64,000 nucleotides of DNA from Peptococcaceae bacterium (GTDB lineage: Bacteria > Bacillota > Peptococcia > Peptococcales > Peptococcaceae): assembly GCA_019420345.1 (NCBI GenBank), contig JAHZHI010000053.1, positions 1 through 64,000 of the forward strand, read 5' to 3'. Both the position numbers and the translations under genes were made by a program. Numbering within the stretch: position 1 is the stretch's first letter; the number at the start of each line of letters is the position of its first letter. The notes under the pieces were generated by a model that did no database searches, was not told where the DNA came from, and saw only the letters and a program-made list of their open reading frames with translations. This document shows, in pieces, positions 42,752 to 51,488 of the stretch.

Positions 42752-44029
42752 TTAATTTCTCAGAGCCGTTAGCGGAACCACGAAGACACCATCCGGCCGT
42801 TTGTAGGCAGCGTTCGCCATGCCGCACACCACCGCGCAAACAACAGGCGGCTTCCCCTGCGGTTCGTCGGCAATCTGTGCACGTAGTTTCAGCAGATTCG
42901 CAGCCGCCGCATCAATCTGCCCGGCACCCAACTTGATTTCAATGGCGCACCACTGTCCGTCTGGCCGTTCGATGACAGCATCCACCTCCTGGCCCTTGTA
43001 ATCCTGATAATGGTACAGCTGGCCGCCAAAGGTTTCAGCATAAATGCGCAGGTCGCGTTCACAGAGTGCTTCAAACAGAAAGCCCAGCGTCTCCAGGTTG
43101 CCAATGAGGCTTTCAGGCGTTGCCCCCAGCAGAGCACAGGCCAGCGAAGGATCGCAGAGATGGCGCTTCTCCGCTTGCTTGAGCCGCACCGAAGAACGGA
43201 TATTGGCAGCAAACGGCGGCTGATCGTCGATGAGAAAGAGTCGACGAAAAATATCCAGATAGCTGGCCACAGTGTTGGCATCAATATCGGCATCATCCAC
43301 CGCCTTGATGTCGCGAACCAGCGTTCGGTTCGTTGCCGTGGTGCTCTCGTTGCGTGCCAGCGAACGCAGCAGCAAACGCATTTTTGCAGTGTCGCGCTTG
43401 ATGCCGTCGATACGATACACATCGTCGTTGATGATCGCATGCAAATATTCCAGCGGCAAAAGCGCCGCCTGCGCCAGTGTTAATCCCAGACTTCCCGGCC
43501 AGCCGCCGCGCACAATAGCGTCCACAAGCGTTTCCAGTGAAACCTTGCCTGTCACCATTGGTGTAAGCATGCCCTGACAGAGAGCCTCTAACGACACTTG
43601 ACCACTCGACACCCCATTTTCATACAGAGTCATCGGCCGCATCCGCAGACGACCAATGCGCCCGGCACCACTGTGCAAAATGCCCTTATGATTTGGCGTT
43701 GCAGAGCCAGTGAGAATAAACTGTCCCCGCGCCGATGTCTGATCCACCTTATAGCGCACCGCGTCCCACAGCGGCGGCACTTCTTGCCATTCGTCAATAA
43801 GGCGTGGCGTGTCACCTTCCAGCACAAGCTCTGGCGATAATTCTGCCAGCTGGCGGTTCTGAAAATTGCCTGCTGGATCGCCAATGTAAATCGCACTTTT
43901 GCTGTGATGCGCCGATGTCCATGTCTTGCCGCACCATTTTGGGCCTTCGATGCAAACCGCGCCAAACGTTTGAAGATAAGTCTCCACCTGTTTGTCGATA
44001 AGCCGCGGAAGATAGTCTGTTTGTGTCAT
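42752..44029 (-). CDS. AAA ATPase with DUF4143 domain
   Basis: 425 residues from the ATG at 44029 (AAAGGAGGTGG upstream). N-terminal AAA_14 P-loop (IEGPKWCGKTWTS) and Walker B-like RLIDEWQEVPPLW; arginine-rich sensor region (GSATPNHKGILHSGAGRIGR). A C-terminal DUF4143 restriction-endonuclease-like fold ends with GQEVDAVIERPDGQWCAIEI, a PD-(D/E)xK-like pattern. Members are common, often horizontally mobile, and of unknown function. A regular 23-bp repeat array lies directly upstream, unusual for this family. Confidence 0.85.
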   Translation of the reverse strand: MTQTDYLPRLIDKQVETYLQTFGAVCIEGPKWCGKTWTSAHHSKSAIYIGDPAGNFQNRQLAELSPELVLEGDTPRLIDEWQEVPPLWDAVRYKVDQTSARGQFILTGSATPNHKGILHSGAGRIGRLRMRPMTLYENGVSSGQVSLEALCQGMLTPMVTGKVSLETLVDAIVRGGWPGSLGLTLAQAALLPLEYLHAIINDDVYRIDGIKRDTAKMRLLLRSLARNESTTATNRTLVRDIKAVDDADIDANTVASYLDIFRRLFLIDDQPPFAANIRSSVRLKQAEKRHLCDPSLACALLGATPESLIGNLETLGFLFEALCERDLRIYAETFGGQLYHYQDYKGQEVDAVIERPDGQWCAIEIKLGAGQIDAAAANLLKLRAQIADEPQGKPPVVCAVVCGMANAAYKRPDGVFVVPLTALRN

Positions 44030-44061
44030 GAGGGCCACCTCCTTTCTCTTTATTGTATCCC

Positions 44062-44176
44062 ATTCCATCAAATTCCGCAATTTCATTCAGACAGATTTTT
44101 AATTAATATTCAGCAAGATTTTCTCTTCTCATTCAGATGAATTCCCACTTTTCATTCAGTGGAATTTTTCACCCAA
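44062..44176 (-). repeat. Five tandem ATTCAG-type repeats with exact 23-bp period
   Basis: ATTCAG occurs at 44085, 44108, 44131 and 44154, with a degenerate first unit (ATTCCA) at 44062. The unit consensus is ATTCAGnn(n)GA(A/T)TTTT. The promoter TTGCGG, 17 bp, TACAAT (about 44051-44079, minus strand) overlaps the first unit, so the array is placed as an upstream operator for the DUF4143 ATPase gene. Confidence 0.7.
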
Positions 44177-44181
44177 CGCAA

Positions 44182-44215
44182 AAACAGCCTCACACCGCGA
44201 AGGTGCGAGGCTGTT
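44182..44215 (-). terminator. Terminator of cstA
   Basis: About 13-bp stem with one mismatch on each arm, GCGAA loop, and a TTTTTGCG tail on the minus strand, a few bases after the cstA stop. Confidence 0.8.
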
Positions 44216-44223
44216 GTCAGCAG

Positions 44224-45696
44224 TTATTTTTTTGCTTTGATGGCAGCACGTTTCTTGCCGTACCAGACGAGAATGAAGAGGTAAGCGGCAGCAGCGACAA
44301 TGCCCACCACATAAGCAGCGGTCCATGGCACGTTGAAGCCAATCTTCGCGTTAACAATGTAGGTAATCGTTACGAAGGTGTACCAAGTGCCAGGAATGAG
44401 CGGCATCCAAGCGTACTTTCCGCGGCCAGTCTCAAACATCCAGATGGTAATGGCCAGGAACGCAAAGAGGGACAAGGTCTGGTTGGACCATGCGAAATAA
44501 CGCCAGAGAATGTTGAACCCATCGGCATTGCTCTTAGCGAAAACAAGGATGACCGCAACCAGCGCAAAGATCACAGCAGCCAGGCCAAGACGCTTCACTA
44601 CCGATTTCTGATCCAGATGCAGTGCGTCAGCGATGGTCATGCGCAATGCGCGCAGCGCTGTGTCACCAGAGGTGATTGGCAGCACGATGACACCAACGAG
44701 AGCGATGATCCCGCCAACGTTGCCAAGCACATATTTGCAGACAACGCCGATGGTGCCAGTGGCGAGAGAAGCGTTGGCTTCCTGCAGGCCAAGGTTGTAC
44801 ACGCCCATAGCGCCAGCCGCCCAGACCATGGCGATGAAGCCTTCGAGAATCATCATATTATAGAAGGTCGTACGTCCCTGACGTTCGCTCTTCATCGTAC
44901 GAGAAATGATGGCCGTCTGGGTGGAGTGGAAGCCGGAGAGAATCCCGCAGGCTACCGTGATAAAGAAAATTGGAATGAAATGGTTGGCATCAAAATAATC
45001 GCCGTAAGCAAACACGGCCCCATTCCAATCGTCCCAGAGATTGAGCAGTGGAAAATCTTTCACAAAAAGCCCAATAAAAATCCCGATGGCCGAGAACAGC
45101 AGAATAGCCCCAAAGATTGGATAAATGCGGCCAATGATCTTATCGATTGGAAACAGGGTGGCGATCAAATAATAAACAAAAATAACGCCATAAATCACCC
45201 AGGTAGACACCGACGTCGCAGCGCCGTCAAAACCAAAGACCTGCGTGGCTGCAATATCGCCAGGGGTGTAAATGAATACCGCCCCAACCAACAGCAGCAG
45301 CAAGCTGCAGAAAATCTGGTAAACGGTGTACACGCCCTTGTTGCTGTACTTGCGAATCATGTCTGGCATCTGTGTGCCGCCATCACGCAGACAGATCATG
45401 CCGGAGAAATAGTCGTGCATGGCCCCGCCGATGATGTTCCCAATTGGAATGGTGATGAAGGCGATCGGCCCAAAGAGAATCCCTTGAATTGGCCCTAAAA
45501 TTGGACCCGTGCCAGCAATGTTCAGCAAATTGATGAGGCTGTTTTTCCAGCCCTGCATCGGTACGTAGTCGACACCGTCCTGCTTGGTGTAAGCAGGCGT
45601 CTGGCGATCATCCGGACCGAAAACGTGCTCGCAAAACTTCCCGTAGATGGCTGCACCCACAAAAAGAATCACGAGACCAATGATGAATGTAGTCAT
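44224..45696 (-). CDS. cstA: CstA-family transporter (carbon starvation protein)
   Basis: 490 residues, about 13 transmembrane segments. The shorter CstA form typical of anaerobic Firmicutes; relatives move pyruvate (BtsT) or peptides. Recognisable segments: LNIAGTGPILGPIQGILFGP near the N-terminus, GGAMHDYFSGMI and ACGILSGFHSTQTAIISRT. Well-formed promoter with a palindromic operator at 45720-45775. In E. coli LytS/LytTR-type systems regulate btsT, and this window has two LytTR regulators. A link here is only a guess. Confidence 0.93.
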   Translation of the reverse strand: MTTFIIGLVILFVGAAIYGKFCEHVFGPDDRQTPAYTKQDGVDYVPMQGWKNSLINLLNIAGTGPILGPIQGILFGPIAFITIPIGNIIGGAMHDYFSGMICLRDGGTQMPDMIRKYSNKGVYTVYQIFCSLLLLLVGAVFIYTPGDIAATQVFGFDGAATSVSTWVIYGVIFVYYLIATLFPIDKIIGRIYPIFGAILLFSAIGIFIGLFVKDFPLLNLWDDWNGAVFAYGDYFDANHFIPIFFITVACGILSGFHSTQTAIISRTMKSERQGRTTFYNMMILEGFIAMVWAAGAMGVYNLGLQEANASLATGTIGVVCKYVLGNVGGIIALVGVIVLPITSGDTALRALRMTIADALHLDQKSVVKRLGLAAVIFALVAVILVFAKSNADGFNILWRYFAWSNQTLSLFAFLAITIWMFETGRGKYAWMPLIPGTWYTFVTITYIVNAKIGFNVPWTAAYVVGIVAAAAYLFILVWYGKKRAAIKAKK

Positions 45697-45719
45697 GAAT
45701 GATTCCTCTCTTTCTTCTG

Positions 45720-45775
45720 AACACGTTCGTGTTTTGTTCGCCTGTTATAATACACCTTTTCATATGCTTTGACAA
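45720..45775 (-). promoter_or_regulatory. cstA promoter and palindromic operator
   Basis: Minus-strand TTGTCA (45770-45775), 17 bp, TATTAT (45747-45752), followed by the 14-bp palindrome AACACGTTCGTGTT (45720-45733) in the early transcribed region, suited to a dimeric repressor. Confidence 0.6.
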
Positions 45776-45869
45776 TATAGAATTGCATGATTTTCCGTAT
45801 TTTTACATAAAAATTCAGTGCCGGATAATTGTGATTTTTCGCAAAATATCCTGTTGTCTGACAACTATA

Positions 45870-46787
45870 CTATAACAGCTTGATGACGGCTGCCCCCAGC
45901 ACCATCACCACAATGCCAATGAGCTTGCGTGCATTGATCGGCGAACGCTGCGCCCCAAGAATGCCAAAATGGTCCACCACCAAACCACCTGCCGTAGCGC
46001 CGACAAGCAGAATGATGACGCTCATGCCTGTGCCAATGGCGCCGGAAATGACCACATTGGCCAGCACATACAAGCTCCCCAGCGCGCCGCCAATCCACAT
46101 CCACCATGGACGATTGCCCGGTGTGACCGTTTCCTTTACGCCGCGCGTGAACAAGCTCACCACCAAAAGCAGCAGCGTGCCCACAATAAAACTCAAGAGC
46201 GAAGCATGCAGCGGCGAATCAATCGCCTTGCCAAGATAACCATTGACCGCCGTCTGCGTGGCGCTTAGCATCCCTGCTGCCACACCGGCAATCTGCCAGA
46301 AAATCAGCCCACGGCTGCGCGTCGACTGTGCGCCCTCCTCACGCCCCGCCTTGGCCAACGTCCCTACGACTACCCCGGCAATAACCAACAGCGCACCTGC
46401 CACACGCAGCGCCGACAATGGCACCTGCACCCCACGGAACAAGCCGAAATGGTCCACAATCAATCCCATCAAGATCTGTCCCAAGGTTGGCAAAATCACC
46501 GTTTGCACACTGCCAATGCGCGGAAAGAGCAAAATATTCAGCGTCAAAAAGATCACGCCGCAGACCCCGCCCAGCCAAATCCAGGCTGGCAGATCAAAGA
46601 GCATCCCCCATGGCAGCACCACGCCTTCGCCAGTAACCACCAGCAGCAGTGCCAAAAAAACAAGACCAACAATAAACGAAATCAGCGCGGCACTGTATGG
46701 CGATCCCGTGCGCCCGCGCAAACGTGCGTTCACACTCGTCTGCAGCGGCAGACAGCAGCCCGCTAAAATGCCAAGCAAATAAAACAT
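45870..46787 (-). CDS. DMT-superfamily (DUF606/YdcZ-like) exporter
   Basis: 305 residues, about ten transmembrane helices in two repeated halves. Both halves contain the DUF606 pattern (QTSVNARLRGRTGSPYSAAL and QTAVNGYLGKAIDSPLHASL; GLIVDHFG and GLVVDHFG). It is probably a small-molecule exporter with unknown substrate. The ATG at 46787 follows GGGGAAA. A 13-bp palindrome GTTGTC-T-GACAAC (45853-45865) lies just beyond its stop and may be a weak terminator or an operator. Confidence 0.88.
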   Translation of the reverse strand: MFYLLGILAGCCLPLQTSVNARLRGRTGSPYSAALISFIVGLVFLALLLVVTGEGVVLPWGMLFDLPAWIWLGGVCGVIFLTLNILLFPRIGSVQTVILPTLGQILMGLIVDHFGLFRGVQVPLSALRVAGALLVIAGVVVGTLAKAGREEGAQSTRSRGLIFWQIAGVAAGMLSATQTAVNGYLGKAIDSPLHASLLSFIVGTLLLLVVSLFTRGVKETVTPGNRPWWMWIGGALGSLYVLANVVISGAIGTGMSVIILLVGATAGGLVVDHFGILGAQRSPINARKLIGIVVMVLGAAVIKLL

Positions 46788-46861
46788 ACTATTTCCCCTT
46801 TCTATCATCAATCATGACAACGTTCCTATTATATGAAAAGACCTCTACAAGCGCAATAAAA

Positions 46862-46891
46862 AACACGCGCCGGAGACCTCCAGCGCGTGTT
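46862..46891 (-). terminator. Terminator of the small membrane-protein gene
   Basis: 9-bp perfect GC stem (46862-46870 with 46883-46891), followed by TTTTTTATT on the minus strand. Confidence 0.8.
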
Positions 46892-46906
46892 CCATTCCTA
46901 TAAAAA

Positions 46907-47248
46907 CTAATCCAGCGTATAAATTGCCATCAGCACAGCCAGGATAAAGCAGCCAAGCACATAGAGCAGCGCCCAGCCTATCAGCCAATGTCCCAACAGC
47001 ATGGCAATCATCAAGATCAAGCCCAAAATCACCCAGGCAGACAGCATCACCTTGATCCCGCGGCCATAGCGATCGCTGCGTAAAAAGAACACCAGCGTTA
47101 CACCGCAGATCACAAGATTGTAAAACTGTATCAGCTTGGTCAACCCATCCTGCCAGCTCTCAACCATCTGTCCCAAAAGAAGCACCGCTGCAAAAAGCAC
47201 CACATTCGATACCATCCAGAATCGTCGCCATTTACGCATGTCATTCAT
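46907..47248 (-). CDS. Small four-helix membrane protein
   Basis: 113 residues with four hydrophobic segments (VSNVVLFAAVLLLG, FYNLVICGVTLVFFL, VMLSAWVILGLILMIAML, GCFILAVLMAIYTL). No family recognised. GAGGAGG supports the start at 47248. The next upstream gene, 47340-47744, is another small membrane protein on the same strand, 91 bp away. Confidence 0.65.
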   Translation of the reverse strand: MNDMRKWRRFWMVSNVVLFAAVLLLGQMVESWQDGLTKLIQFYNLVICGVTLVFFLRSDRYGRGIKVMLSAWVILGLILMIAMLLGHWLIGWALLYVLGCFILAVLMAIYTLD

Positions 47249-47339
47249 CCGTGAACCCTCCTCTGGTTCCCTCCACACAAACAACAAACGGCTTTTCTGT
47301 ATTATACCATAGCAGCGATAGTAGTAGCAGTTGTTTCTG

Positions 47340-47744
47340 TTATCGGCGGCGCACTGTATTTACCAGAGACACGGCCGCCATAAATAGATTCACATACACC
47401 ATATTTTGTGACAACATCCATTCTCCGCCATGCACAGGACTGCCGCTTCGATACATTGGCAGGGTCAATGTCGTTGCCAACACGAAGCACACTGCCGCCG
47501 CAAGCAAAAAGAAAATTGCCACGCCCAGTGATGGCTGCACCTTGCGCATACACGCCGCGATCACCACCCCAGCAATCAGCCACGGCGCCATGCGCAAGAG
47601 ATCGTTCACAATCAAAGTGCTGTACGGATTCGACGTGAAATGAACACTGTTTTTCAAAATGCGCCACTGCAGCAAGTATTCAATACCAGCAAAAACCAGC
47701 CAGTTCACCACAGTTGCAATAAACAACAAAACATACTTCTTCAT
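47340..47744 (-). CDS. Small multi-pass membrane protein
   Basis: 134 residues with about four hydrophobic segments (YVLLFIATVVNWLVFAGIEY, MAPWLIAGVVIAACM, LGVAIFFLLAAAVCFVLA, VYVNLFMAAVSLVN). No family recognised. GGAGGAGGG lies 7 nt before the ATG. It sits 98 bp downstream of the agr-like kinase gene on the same strand. Export or modification of a signal peptide by this neighbour is possible but unsupported. Confidence 0.65.
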   Translation of the reverse strand: MKKYVLLFIATVVNWLVFAGIEYLLQWRILKNSVHFTSNPYSTLIVNDLLRMAPWLIAGVVIAACMRKVQPSLGVAIFFLLAAAVCFVLATTLTLPMYRSGSPVHGGEWMLSQNMVYVNLFMAAVSLVNTVRRR

Positions 47745-47842
47745 TTGAACGCCCTCCTCCCATTTTTGACCAACATACCATAAAAAAATAACTTGTGCCG
47801 AAAAGTGGCATAAGCCGCAATGAAGTGACCATAAACGGCAAT

Positions 47843-49162
47843 TTACTGACCAGCATCGCTCATAAACAGCATGAAGCTCAATATAAACCAACCATTTTCC
47901 CAGACAACCAGCGGTGCTCCGCCGTATTTTTCCAGCGACGCGGCGAGGTTGGCGAAGCCAAAGCCGTGGTTGTCCTTATCCGGCTTGGAGGTTGCAAGGG
48001 AACTGGTATCGCTTGGCAGTGCTGTATTGGCCAGCTGGCAAAACAGCGTGTTGTCTTCCTGACGCAGGTCCAAAACGATGCGTTTGTCCGCTGTCTCAAG
48101 CCGGTCGCAGGCTTCGATGGCGTTGTCCAGCGCGTTGCCAAAAATCACACAGAGATCGACGGGATCAACCGCCAAATTTTCTGCAATGCGAATATGATGC
48201 TCAACAGTGATGCCTTTATGCTGTGCCAGGCTCAATTTGCTGCTTAACACAGCATCCAGCGCTGTATTGCCTGTATCAATCATTTCTGACGCAGCGTCCA
48301 GCCCTTGCATCAAAGCATCAATGTATTTTTCCCCATCAAGCACTTCTGACCGCGCAAAATATCCTTTTATGGCAATAAATTGATTGCGAAGATCGTGACG
48401 GAAACGCTGCATGTCCTGCTGTTTAAGCAAAATTTCATCCAAATGCTTCTCTTGAAATTTCAGGTGCTGCTCAAACTGTTCTTGACGGTGCAAGGCTTCT
48501 CCCTGCCGTTCCAGCCGTCCATAGAGATATAACGCAAAAAAAGTGCTTACAAAAAGCCCACAGGCTGAAAATAACGCAATCCCATTATACGCTGTGCTGC
48601 CAATTTCATAAGTCATTTTAAAAATTAGAAAAACTGCTACAATCGCACTGAAACACAGTAGTACAAAAAGCAACCAATAAGATTTATTGCCACGATGCCG
48701 CCGTGCATGATATCTATTGTACAACCCACTGCAAACTGCCAACCCCAGAAACTTTGCCAACAACATACCTAAGAAACAATACTCCTGAAAACGAAACGCC
48801 GATACAGCAACACCACTATCTGTTCCCGTTGAAAACAAAATAGCAATAACCGCTAACATGCCCCATTCCACACCATCAACAAACGCCACACTCAACATGG
48901 TGCACATAAATCGATGCCCCCATGCTCCCTGATAAAACATCGAAAGTCCCAATGTCACAATCCACACCAACAACGTATGCTGAAGGCCTCTTTGAAAAAA
49001 GTGGTCAACACATGCCATCATCACTGCCAAAAGAACAGCCATACTTCCATAACTCCAGCCCGGCCATTCTTCCCGGCGTTTTAGGAACGCCTCATAAAGC
49101 ATTACAACCATTACAGCTTCAACCACTGGCATCATAATCCCGATCGCATCAAACACCGTCAT
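47843..49162 (-). CDS. AgrC-like sensor histidine kinase (GHKL)
   Basis: 439 residues. Five or six N-terminal transmembrane helices (about 1-215), a coiled linker (EQFEQHLKFQEKHLDEILLK), then a SpoOB-type phosphoacceptor segment (RFRHDLRNQFIAIKGYF, His in the H-box) and an HATPase_c domain (N-box FGNALDNAIEACD, GFGFANL). This architecture is that of peptide-sensing AgrC/ComD-type kinases. ATG at 49162 with AAGGAGG; ATGA overlap with the upstream LytTR gene. No agrB/agrD-like gene is seen. Confidence 0.9.
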   Translation of the reverse strand: MTVFDAIGIMMPVVEAVMVVMLYEAFLKRREEWPGWSYGSMAVLLAVMMACVDHFFQRGLQHTLLVWIVTLGLSMFYQGAWGHRFMCTMLSVAFVDGVEWGMLAVIAILFSTGTDSGVAVSAFRFQEYCFLGMLLAKFLGLAVCSGLYNRYHARRHRGNKSYWLLFVLLCFSAIVAVFLIFKMTYEIGSTAYNGIALFSACGLFVSTFFALYLYGRLERQGEALHRQEQFEQHLKFQEKHLDEILLKQQDMQRFRHDLRNQFIAIKGYFARSEVLDGEKYIDALMQGLDAASEMIDTGNTALDAVLSSKLSLAQHKGITVEHHIRIAENLAVDPVDLCVIFGNALDNAIEACDRLETADKRIVLDLRQEDNTLFCQLANTALPSDTSSLATSKPDKDNHGFGFANLAASLEKYGGAPLVVWENGWFILSFMLFMSDAGQ

Positions 49163-49869
49163 AGGCACAGCCTCCTTGCGTGGCGCACCAAGAGTGCCTG
49201 CTTGAACGATTTGGTATAAGCACGGCCAAGGAACAGCACCGTACTGCTGTCCCGAAGACGGAGGGCGTAGCCCTCAATGGTGCGCACCTGGTCGAGGTTG
49301 ACAAGATGGCTCTTGCTTGCTCGGGCGAACAGACCCGGTGTCAGCTTGCCTTCAAGGGCGGTCAACGCCATGCGCGTGCGGAACACTTCTGTGGCGGTGT
49401 GAAGCTCGATCCAGTGGCCGTTGCTTTCGCAATAGACGATCTCGTCGCAATACAAGCGCACCATCTTTTTATTGTCGGTGAAAGTGATGCTCAGCCGTTC
49501 CTCTTCCACTTTACGGACGATGGCAGCAAGCACCTGATCCAATGCGCCTGGCTCCACCGGCTTGACCAGAAAATCCAGCGGCTGACACTGAAAGCTTTCC
49601 CGCATGTATTTTGTGTGGCTGGTGACAAAAACGATGATCACCCGCCGGTCCAGCGCATGAATGGCGTTGGCCGTGGCAATGCCATTCATGCCGCCCATTT
49701 CCATATCCAGAAACAGCGCGTCATAGCGGCGGCCGTTCTGCGCGTAGTCACGCAGCAGCTCTTCGCCGCTGGCGTACACTTCCGTATCAATCGCCAGCGC
49801 GCACGCCACAAAATGCGCCTCCAACGTATGCGCAAAAGCAGCATCATCGTCACAAATCGCAAAACGCAT
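49159..49869 (-). CDS. LytTR-family response regulator, partner of the AgrC-like kinase
   Basis: 236 residues from MRFAICDDD at 49869 (GGGAGAGG upstream). Receiver with the phosphoacceptor aspartate in ALFLDMEMGGMNG and IVFVTSHTKYM; LytTR domain with IVYCESNGHWIELHTATEV and ARASKSHLVNLDQVRTIEG. Overlaps the kinase start by 4 bp, so they are coupled. Closely related along its length to the orphan regulator at 20323-21036, which suggests duplication and possible cross-talk. Confidence 0.92.
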   Translation of the reverse strand: MRFAICDDDAAFAHTLEAHFVACALAIDTEVYASGEELLRDYAQNGRRYDALFLDMEMGGMNGIATANAIHALDRRVIIVFVTSHTKYMRESFQCQPLDFLVKPVEPGALDQVLAAIVRKVEEERLSITFTDNKKMVRLYCDEIVYCESNGHWIELHTATEVFRTRMALTALEGKLTPGLFARASKSHLVNLDQVRTIEGYALRLRDSSTVLFLGRAYTKSFKQALLVRHARRLCL

Positions 49870-49943
49870 CGTGCCTCTCCCCTTTCTTCCCAGCCTTGCT
49901 TTCATTGTACTGGATGGCAAAAAAGGCGTCAATCACGCAAAAG

Positions 49944-49967
49944 CGCCCCATGCCTATGCATGGGGCG
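49944..49967 (-). terminator. Terminator of the DUF1287 gene
   Basis: 10-bp perfect stem (49944-49953 with 49958-49967) with a TTTTGCG tail on the minus strand. Confidence 0.75.
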
Positions 49968-49973
49968 TTTGGA

Positions 49974-50681
49974 TTATTGTGCACTTGTGGCACTGCTGTT
50001 TTCGGTCCAGGTGCCAACGCGATAGTGGCCGGTGATGGTGGTGCCGTAGCTGTCGAGGGCATCTTCTTCGTAGCGCTGCTGGCCTGGGTAGGCGTGGTGG
50101 ATGAGATAGGGCACACCGCTGCGATTGCGGCGATCGCTGACGATGCCAATGTGGTTGTCGTCGAAGATGACGATGTCGCCGCCCTGCCATTGGTCGATGG
50201 CGCTGGTGTCAGTGGTCAGCGCGGTGGCATGGCGCGAGAAGTAGACGGCAAGGTTGGGCACGCGGCGGTAGTCGATGTTGCTGTCAGGCGGCACACCGAA
50301 GTATTGATCGGGCACTTCACGCTTGTCGGCATCGACAAGGCTCGGCAAGTCGTAGCCAGCGGCGCGCAGGCCATAGGCGACGACGTCGGTGCAGACGCCA
50401 GTGCCATCGGTGGGCCAGCCGCCGTCGAAGTACGTGCTCTTATACTGGGGCCGCGTGGCGACGTAATCGAGGGCGCCCTGAAGGATGTCCTGCTGATCAG
50501 GAATGCCGTCACCGTCGGCATCGGAGGTGCCGGTGATGGTGGTCACCTCGCCGTGATAGCGGTTGGGCAGGCGGCCGTCGGGCGTGGGGCCGTAGGTGGT
50601 CCAGGCCCAAGCCGCCACAGCGCCAAGGACACAGAGCACGAGCAGGAATGTAAGAAAGCCTCTGCCATGTTTTCCAGCCAT
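49974..50681 (-). CDS. DUF1287 family membrane-anchored protein
   Basis: 235 residues. One N-terminal membrane helix (FLTFLLVLCVLGAVAAWAW), then a DUF1287 domain (about 65-225) with GVCTDVVAYGLRAAGYDL, DYRRVPNLAVYF, GGDIVIFDDNHIGIVSD and HHAYPG. DUF1287 belongs to the NlpC/P60-like cysteine-peptidase superfamily. The Cys in GVCTD and the His in DNHIGIV fit catalytic positions, so cell-wall peptide hydrolysis is likely. Monocistronic. Confidence 0.85.
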   Translation of the reverse strand: MAGKHGRGFLTFLLVLCVLGAVAAWAWTTYGPTPDGRLPNRYHGEVTTITGTSDADGDGIPDQQDILQGALDYVATRPQYKSTYFDGGWPTDGTGVCTDVVAYGLRAAGYDLPSLVDADKREVPDQYFGVPPDSNIDYRRVPNLAVYFSRHATALTTDTSAIDQWQGGDIVIFDDNHIGIVSDRRNRSGVPYLIHHAYPGQQRYEEDALDSYGTTITGHYRVGTWTENSSATSAQ

Positions 50682-50739
50682 TGTCGTTCCCTCCTTTTCT
50701 TTTCATCATACCATGCAGCCAAAACCCCAGCAATAAAAA

Positions 50740-50772
50740 ACACAGGCTGCGAACAATTCGCAAAACCTGTGT
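50740..50772 (-). terminator. Terminator of the DUF2798 gene
   Basis: Stem ACACAGG/CCTGTGT (50740-50746 with 50766-50772) with an inner hairpin and TTTTTTATT tail on the minus strand. Confidence 0.75.
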
Positions 50773-50784
50773 GGGGGGACGCCA

Positions 50785-51318
50785 TCACTTGCGAGTGGTA
50801 CCAACAAGTGGTAGGGCGCAAGTCAAGCAGACACGCTCTTCTTGGAAAAGCCGATGTGCCAACCAATGTGTAAAAGGCGCTGCAGCAAACATATTCCAAA
50901 AGAACGCCATTGGGAAGTTGCGCAGTACAGTGCCAATCCAAAGGAAAGGCAGCTGCACCAGCGCTGCATCACCAAGGATGTAATGAAATAGCAGTGTCGC
51001 TACAAGGCTCATTGCCGGGCACATGAAAGCAATGGTGCCAACTTGACGCATGAGTTGACAAAAATAAGGGTTGTCGCTCGTAGGATCGCAATGTTTGGCA
51101 GCAAAACGCGCACCGGCTTTGTTGCCCCATAGACTGGAAATAACAATGACCAGCAAACCCATGAAAGTGGTCTCCTTAAGAGCACTCACAAAGACTGCGC
51201 CGCTGATCGCTGACACGCCGCTCATATTGAATGCATTGTTATAAACTTCCATGCCATAAGTCATGGCATAAGACATGATGACACCAAAAATGATGCCCTG
51301 TGTTTTTGTTCTTGGCAT
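50785..51318 (-). CDS. DUF2798 family membrane protein
   Basis: 177 residues, four transmembrane segments in two DUF2798-like halves (QGIIFGVIMSYAMTYGMEVY and the later VLRNFPMAFFWNMFAAAPF). Function unknown. Start at 51318 with GAGAGGTGG upstream. Monocistronic between two terminators. Confidence 0.75.
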   Translation of the reverse strand: MPRTKTQGIIFGVIMSYAMTYGMEVYNNAFNMSGVSAISGAVFVSALKETTFMGLLVIVISSLWGNKAGARFAAKHCDPTSDNPYFCQLMRQVGTIAFMCPAMSLVATLLFHYILGDAALVQLPFLWIGTVLRNFPMAFFWNMFAAAPFTHWLAHRLFQEERVCLTCALPLVGTTRK

Positions 51319-51346
51319 AAAGCCACCTCTCTTTCTCAAATAAAAA

Positions 51347-51396
51347 AACGAGCAGCGTGTGCGCGCAACTGGAATTACGCGAACACGCTACTCGTT
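51347..51396 (-). terminator. Terminator of the XRE-type regulator gene
   Basis: 14-bp stem with one mismatch (51347-51360 with 51383-51396), followed by TTTTTTTA on the minus strand. Confidence 0.75.
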
Positions 51397-51488
51397 GTGA
51401 TTTTATTATAGCGGATTCAATGTGAAAATTGCAAAGGGAAATGGACCTCCGCCGACAATAAAGTTTTTTAATCATGATCGATAAACAA

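Noticed and set aside
44062..44176. CRISPR-like array
   Set aside because: Only about 6 to 15 bp of each 23-bp unit is conserved, too short for repeat-spacer structure.
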